This document shows positions 41,301 through 44,243 of a stretch of DNA of 44,243 bases, piece by piece. The stretch lies in the NCBI GenBank assembly GCA_001770015.1, contig MEQB01000030.1, forward strand, positions 1 through 44,243. The letters are read 5' to 3'. The notes under the pieces are model-generated. The model was not told the DNA's origin. It saw nothing but the letters and a program-made list of their open reading frames with translations, and did not search any database. The stretch comes from Bdellovibrionales bacterium RIFOXYC1_FULL_37_79. GTDB lineage: Bacteria > Bdellovibrionota > Bacteriovoracia > Bacteriovoracales > Bacteriovoracaceae. Made by a program: the position numbers and the translations under genes. Numbering within the stretch: the first letter of the stretch is position 1; each line of letters starts with the position of its first letter.

Positions 41301-42255
41301 TGATGAAGTTTTTTTTGCAGATGGAATTTATTTGGGCGGACCAACCGTTGATCGCCAAATTGTGTATGTGGGCGAAGTTCATCTTTCTAAAAATACATTT
41401 ATAGGCAATCACTCTATCATTCCTTCAGAGAGTAAATTGCCGGAAGATATTTTAATGGGTATTTGTACGGTTGCTGATCACCATAAAATGGAAAAAGGTA
41501 GTTCCTGGTTTGGCCATCCTTCCTTTCGTTTGCCCAATAGAGAGGTTTTAGAGTTGCCCCGAGAATTAACTCATAATCCAGCATGGTATAGATATTTAAC
41601 CAGACTTTTCTGGGAAACTTTGCGTTTTTTTACTCCCGTGGTACCCGCAATAGTGGCCATCATGTGGGTGAGTGTTACATCTTATTATTCGCAAAACCAA
41701 TCTAATTTACAGTTTTTTGGATTAACGATGCACTTAATTACCATTAGTTTTATGTTGTTTATGGTTATGTTGATTTTTGTTATGAAGTGGTGCTTACTGG
41801 GAAAAGTAAAACCAGGAATTCATCCCTTGTGGTCTTGTTGGTGTAGTCGATGGGATTTTCTATATGTTGTTTGGGCCCAATATGCCAGAAAAGTTTTAGC
41901 ATACTTTGAGGGAACCTTGATGCTTGGTTGGTGGCTTAGACTAATGGGAGCAAAAGTTGGCAAAAGAGTATTGCTTGGTAATGGTTTTGCTCAAGTAGTT
42001 GATCCTGATATGCTTCGCTTTGATGATTATGCAACTGTATTATGTATGTTTCAGGCCCATAGTTTTGAAGACCGGATCTTAAAAATAGCTCCTGTGCACA
42101 TTAAAAAAGGAGCAACGGTTGGAAATGCCGCTGTGTTGTTATACGGAGCTGATATTGGAGAAAAAACCAGGGTATATGATAATAGCGTGGTCATGAAAAA
42201 TGAAAGACTTATGCCCGCACACCAATACGTAGGATGCCCCACCAGTTGTATCTAA
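38347..42255 (+). CDS. Pls/PosA-type single-module nonribosomal peptide synthetase, putative homopoly(amino acid) synthase
   Basis: 1302 residues, the usual size of the Pls/PosA family (TIGR02353-type terminal domain). Adenylation domain: YTSGTTGHPKG (155-165), NGYGPTE (291-297), YRTGDL (374-379), GRIDSQVKLRGYRIELG (392-408) and GKLNR with Lys482. Carrier domain: DNFFEIGGDSLSA with Ser540 for phosphopantetheine. From ~590 the chain has six or more membrane helices in pairs, separated by three soluble segments, each with hexapeptide-like turns (TIGDNVTIGREA, KIGKNCEIST, KVGKRVLLGNG). Pls uses these to link residues into epsilon-poly-lysine. No condensation or thioesterase domain is present. 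By eye the pocket line starts D201-S202 and has Glu205, which suggests a basic side chain. AGGA precedes the ATG. Confidence 0.88.
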   Translation: MTLNRIFQEAVLNFPGHVAIDVPSLDKNKNRLKFTYNEIDNLSNFLCQKIHSFIKKDSVVAISLPRDSHYIYVAELAVLKCGGAYTVIDASFPKARGEFILNDSKAVLLITNNNLLNFSPAKTININIIDKQNNCAVAYKSPEWLDANCLAYLIYTSGTTGHPKGVMIEHRSVTNLVLSDRDYFKLAPKVRIAQTSSNSYDSSVEEIWLAFGCGGTLVVASDDVVRLGPDLGKWLQDEKINVLCPPPTLLRMGVSGNPQKDFPDLQLLYVGGEALPLEIVEKWAPGRWLENGYGPTECSITITRARVFENYPVTIGSPVVNNLAHVLDSNLCEVAEGSEGELCISGVALARGYLNKPELTSDKFIQHPKLGRIYRTGDLVSRNSDNLLIYHGRIDSQVKLRGYRIELGAIETAIKENSQVQDAACKVQETPRGQILVGYIIPHEEVDFTQIKENLLKKLPSYMIPNYFLLINEMPISLSSGKLNRSALPDYEVKITSANRKMVLPESQLEIVIANEIKKVLHISEDISVHDNFFEIGGDSLSAAMVISGLRCNELTSVLTVRDLYDGQTVFELCKKAIKRQPQQVSEDVLIEGKPITVTIVQLIWILFRVLSAGVCGYFLMYHVMPFFFLSFGIYLSVIIIPMLLLFLTFLYIPFSMLTTAILKQALIGTYKEESYPIWGSMYLKNWIVTQSVRLVPLNLVDGTIFKNFFLKTMGVNIGKNVYFQKGANVIMGGWDLLTIGDNVTIGREASVRTMDFQYGKIVFGKIEIGNNCTIETRASMSIHSKMQDNSKLTGLSMLESFGVIPENEVWEGVPATYKDKNGDPPHDMVKCQKLSSIKHGLILISLRILMYLFTYIHVPLIAGLAIWYWRIDAAKVLSWIFANSFSLESVYAFSVIAVIFCFIRLILQAMFCRILGPIKPGYYCRYGTKYIHMWLKDMMVELAGNTLSGTLFWPYWLRLAGMKIGKNCEISTIMNVVPELVKIDDEVFFADGIYLGGPTVDRQIVYVGEVHLSKNTFIGNHSIIPSESKLPEDILMGICTVADHHKMEKGSSWFGHPSFRLPNREVLELPRELTHNPAWYRYLTRLFWETLRFFTPVVPAIVAIMWVSVTSYYSQNQSNLQFFGLTMHLITISFMLFMVMLIFVMKWCLLGKVKPGIHPLWSCWCSRWDFLYVVWAQYARKVLAYFEGTLMLGWWLRLMGAKVGKRVLLGNGFAQVVDPDMLRFDDYATVLCMFQAHSFEDRILKIAPVHIKKGATVGNAAVLLYGADIGEKTRVYDNSVVMKNERLMPAHQYVGCPTSCI

Positions 42256-42270
42256 TTTTGTTTTGTAATA

Positions 42271-43254
42271 TCAAAAAGCGCAATAAGTTAGACTGAGCAC
42301 ATATTCTAAAATGTCTTTGGATAATTTGGATTTTATTTTATAATAATCATAAGAAATACTAAGATTGACAGATAAGCTCTCGAAAATGATGGGAGAGGCA
42401 GTGGCATACAGATTTATTCCGAAGTTTTGATAAGCGTAGGTAATGTCTTGATTTGATCGTTTGGTGTAGTCTAGAGCCAAGTATCCGTTAAAATGATCGA
42501 GGGGGTAGAAATAGTTATTAAGGGATAAAAAATACTCTTTGGAATCGAAGATTCCTTCATCTGTTTCATTTATATAATTATATCCCCCGCTTAGACTGGG
42601 ATAAATGTAATTATTGAATTGATAAGTCATAAAACCAATTTTGGCGCCATAATCGTTAAGCGGTTCTTGATCGACGTATTGAATGTCTTTTAAAAATGTT
42701 TCTAAAGAAAGTTTGTTACCGTTTGAGAAAGTGTAAAAATAAGTTGGGGTGAATTTGTGCTGATTACTGTAGGTAAAAAACTTTCCCCTGTTTATTCTTC
42801 GTTCTTGTTCATGAGTGTAAAGGTATAAAAAGGAGAGGGTGTGAACTTCATTTAAACCGTATTTGAATTCAATCCCGGGAGCAAAATATCTTTCATCCAA
42901 AATATTGGTCTTGTGTTTGAAATGAAGTTTTTGATAAAAATCAAAATAAAAAGTACTTAAGAAATCATTTGGGAAATAAAACGAGTAATAGGAATCTAAA
43001 TGAGTATTGTGAAAATGAGAAGATTTGGAATAATAATATTCTTCAGGGTCGTAATCATAATCCTCATCGGTAATTTCATGAATGTTAGAATTGTATCCAT
43101 AACCTTGAGTGAGATTAAGGGCAAAGGAGTCATCATCTAATGAATTAAAAAAAATATCGGCGAAGTCTTTGAGTTTTGGTCTTTTGGCTTGTTCAGATGG
43201 GTAAATTGCGTTATTTATAATTAGGAAAAGAAAAATAAGAATGATCTTAAACAT
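42271..43254 (-). CDS. Putative outer-membrane beta-barrel protein
   Basis: 327 residues with a signal peptide (MFKIILIFLFLIINNAIYPS) and a body dominated by alternating polar/aromatic strands with many Tyr and Phe (SYYSFYFPNDFLSTFYFDFYQKL, TLSFLYLYTHEQERRINRGK, GNKLSLETFLKDIQYV, LSVNLSISYDYYKI). The end LSLTYCAF has a near-terminal Phe, as in outer-membrane barrels that use a C-terminal aromatic for assembly. An acidic Asp/Tyr-rich loop lies at residues ~60-75. No named family recognised; roughly twelve or more strands are suggested. It converges on the synthetase gene with 15 bases between and is divergent from the DOMON-like gene by 29. Confidence 0.7.
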   Translation of the reverse strand: MFKIILIFLFLIINNAIYPSEQAKRPKLKDFADIFFNSLDDDSFALNLTQGYGYNSNIHEITDEDYDYDPEEYYYSKSSHFHNTHLDSYYSFYFPNDFLSTFYFDFYQKLHFKHKTNILDERYFAPGIEFKYGLNEVHTLSFLYLYTHEQERRINRGKFFTYSNQHKFTPTYFYTFSNGNKLSLETFLKDIQYVDQEPLNDYGAKIGFMTYQFNNYIYPSLSGGYNYINETDEGIFDSKEYFLSLNNYFYPLDHFNGYLALDYTKRSNQDITYAYQNFGINLYATASPIIFESLSVNLSISYDYYKIKSKLSKDILEYVLSLTYCAF

Positions 43255-43283
43255 AGAGTAGATTATATTGTTGAGGAAATAGA

Positions 43284-43829
43284 ATGAATAGATGCTTTTT
43301 GCTGAAACCCTTTCGAATTTTGCCGTTTAGTGCAAATATCAAGCTAAATGCGCAAGTTACCGTGGATAAGGATACATTACAGGTCGAGTTTGCACTTACG
43401 GGGGATTTAAACCAAATTGTTATCCCCCCTCTTTCAAGCTCGCCAGTCAGAATTTATGATTTGTGGGAGCATACTTGTTTTGAAATGTTTTTGAAAAGGA
43501 AGGATGTACCTTCATATATTGAATTCAATTTTGCACCAAGTGGGGATTGGAACTGTTTTTATATAAGTTCTTACCGGGTAAATGATGGTGAGTATACCCC
43601 CATAAAAAAACAAACTATCGATGTCTCACTGACGGTGGATCGATTGGTTCTAAAAAGTGACATCACTTTGAGGCTTTTACCCAATTTTTCTTTGAAAGAT
43701 TTTGAGTCCAAAAAAATTGAGATCGGACTATCCAGTGTGATTGAAGATAAAAATAACGAGCTCAATTACTATGCACTTATACATAAAGGAACTAAACCGG
43801 ATTTTCATGATGGGTTTATATCCTTTTAA
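43284..43829 (+). CDS. DOMON-like domain protein
   Basis: 181 residues, no signal peptide. The beta-sandwich has the DOMON-like signature spread along the chain: LQVEFALTGDLNQIVIP, YDLWEHTCFEMFLKRKD, YIEFNFAPSGDWNCFYISSYR, and C-terminal LNYYALIHKGTKPDFHD. Such domains bind heme or sugars in other proteins, but this single-domain form has no known role. The start is supported by GAGGA 7 bases upstream. The GNAT gene follows after 10 bases and is probably co-transcribed. Confidence 0.8.
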   Translation: MNRCFLLKPFRILPFSANIKLNAQVTVDKDTLQVEFALTGDLNQIVIPPLSSSPVRIYDLWEHTCFEMFLKRKDVPSYIEFNFAPSGDWNCFYISSYRVNDGEYTPIKKQTIDVSLTVDRLVLKSDITLRLLPNFSLKDFESKKIEIGLSSVIEDKNNELNYYALIHKGTKPDFHDGFISF

Positions 43830-43839
43830 GAGAAACTTT

Positions 43840-44243
43840 ATGAGTATGAATAAATATGTTGTGAGACCGGCAGTTGATCAAGATTTTCAATTTTGTCTGA
43901 ATCTTCATCATAAAGCGTATAAAGTGTATGTGTCGGTAATATGGGGTTGGGACGAGGAATTACAAAATAAAATGTTTCAAGACACATTTGTTACCACAGG
44001 AACTTGGATTGTCAGTTTAGGTGAACAAGATATTGGATATTATCAATTAAATGAAAAGGTTGATAATCTTCATATTCGTAATTTTATCATTGATCAAAAT
44101 TATCAAGGAATTGGCATTGGAACATCTATTTTAAAAGACCTAATAGAAACCTGCAAAACAAAAAATCAAGTGATTAAGCTTGGCGTATTTAAAATGAATC
44201 AAAGAGCTATGAAGCTTTATCGCCGGCTTGGATTCAAGGTAGT
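43840..44243 (+). CDS. GNAT-family N-acetyltransferase, 3'-truncated by window end
   Basis: Open from the ATG at 43840 to the last base, 134 complete codons. The N-terminal strand-helix (YVVRPAVDQDFQFCLNLHHKAYK) and strands around LGEQDIGYYQLNE lead to the acetyl-CoA pyrophosphate loop QGIGIGTSILKDLI (Q/R-x-x-G-x-G/A form), then VIKLGVFKMNQRAMKLYRRLGFK, the classic late GNAT segment. Acceptor unknown. The few residues missing are the C-terminal strand. Confidence 0.88.
   Translation, partial: MSMNKYVVRPAVDQDFQFCLNLHHKAYKVYVSVIWGWDEELQNKMFQDTFVTTGTWIVSLGEQDIGYYQLNEKVDNLHIRNFIIDQNYQGIGIGTSILKDLIETCKTKNQVIKLGVFKMNQRAMKLYRRLGFKV

Noticed and set aside
38347-42255. Multi-module NRPS assembly line
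   Set aside because: Only one adenylation and one carrier domain, no condensation or thioesterase domain, and the rest is membrane helices with hexapeptide-like blocks.

Overview
The window is AT-rich DNA from a Gram-negative bacterium: it encodes a TolC-type outer-membrane channel, several lipoproteins with lipobox cysteines, an outer-membrane beta-barrel and many Sec signal peptides. The TIGR02147/DUF4423-type regulator beside two small exported proteins, the load of secreted proteases and the low GC content suggest Bdellovibrionota (a Bdellovibrio/Bacteriovorax-like lineage). That placement is inferred from gene content only; there is no rRNA or other marker here.

Layout. 1-2112: 3' part of a repeat protein with an unbroken 36-residue period. 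2116-5895: HflX, a TIGR02147-type regulator, and a divergent pair of exported proteins closed by a terminator. 6120-11718: a monoglyceride-lipase-like hydrolase, an exported protein, a tiny Cys-rich exported peptide, a coupled membrane protein/VWA lipoprotein pair, a V8-like protease and a NYN-domain protein. 11794-19245: a giant exported gingipain-type (C25) protease with three ~500-residue modules and a Gly-Gly-Gly-Cys/TM/Arg C-terminus.

19550-25227 is the most interesting part. It is an apparent ribosomally made, post-translationally modified peptide (RiPP) locus. One operon (+ strand) encodes a 60-residue precursor with a YxxP leader motif, two core cysteines and a C-terminal Ser; an HPr-kinase-like ATPase; a PqqD-like leader-binding protein; and a radical SAM enzyme fused to an S26/SEC11-type signal-peptidase domain and a C-terminal membrane anchor. 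A convergent four-gene operon (- strand) encodes a CPBP intramembrane protease, an ABC ATPase, an ABC permease and a nucleotidyltransferase. The kinase and nucleotidyltransferase are the tailoring pair known from paeninodin-type lasso peptides, but no lasso cyclase or lasso transglutaminase-like protease is present. My model is: PqqD protein binds the leader, radical SAM domain modifies the core, kinase and nucleotidyltransferase decorate the C-terminal Ser, the fused peptidase removes the leader, and the ABC pair exports the product.

25273-38189: an exported hypothetical protein, an M14-like metallohydrolase, an Ala/Pro-rich lipoprotein, a tightly coupled seven-gene TetR-TolC-HlyD-ABC operon resembling E. 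coli cecR-ybhGFSR, a gene remnant, a true trypsin, a cyclophilin lipoprotein, a PilZ protein and a methyltransferase. 38347-42255: a 1302-residue Pls/PosA-type single-module peptide synthetase with a membrane-embedded C-terminus, a candidate homopoly(amino acid) synthase. 42271-44243: an outer-membrane beta-barrel candidate, a DOMON-like protein and a GNAT acetyltransferase cut by the window end. I saw no tRNA, rRNA, CRISPR array, transposase or phage gene.
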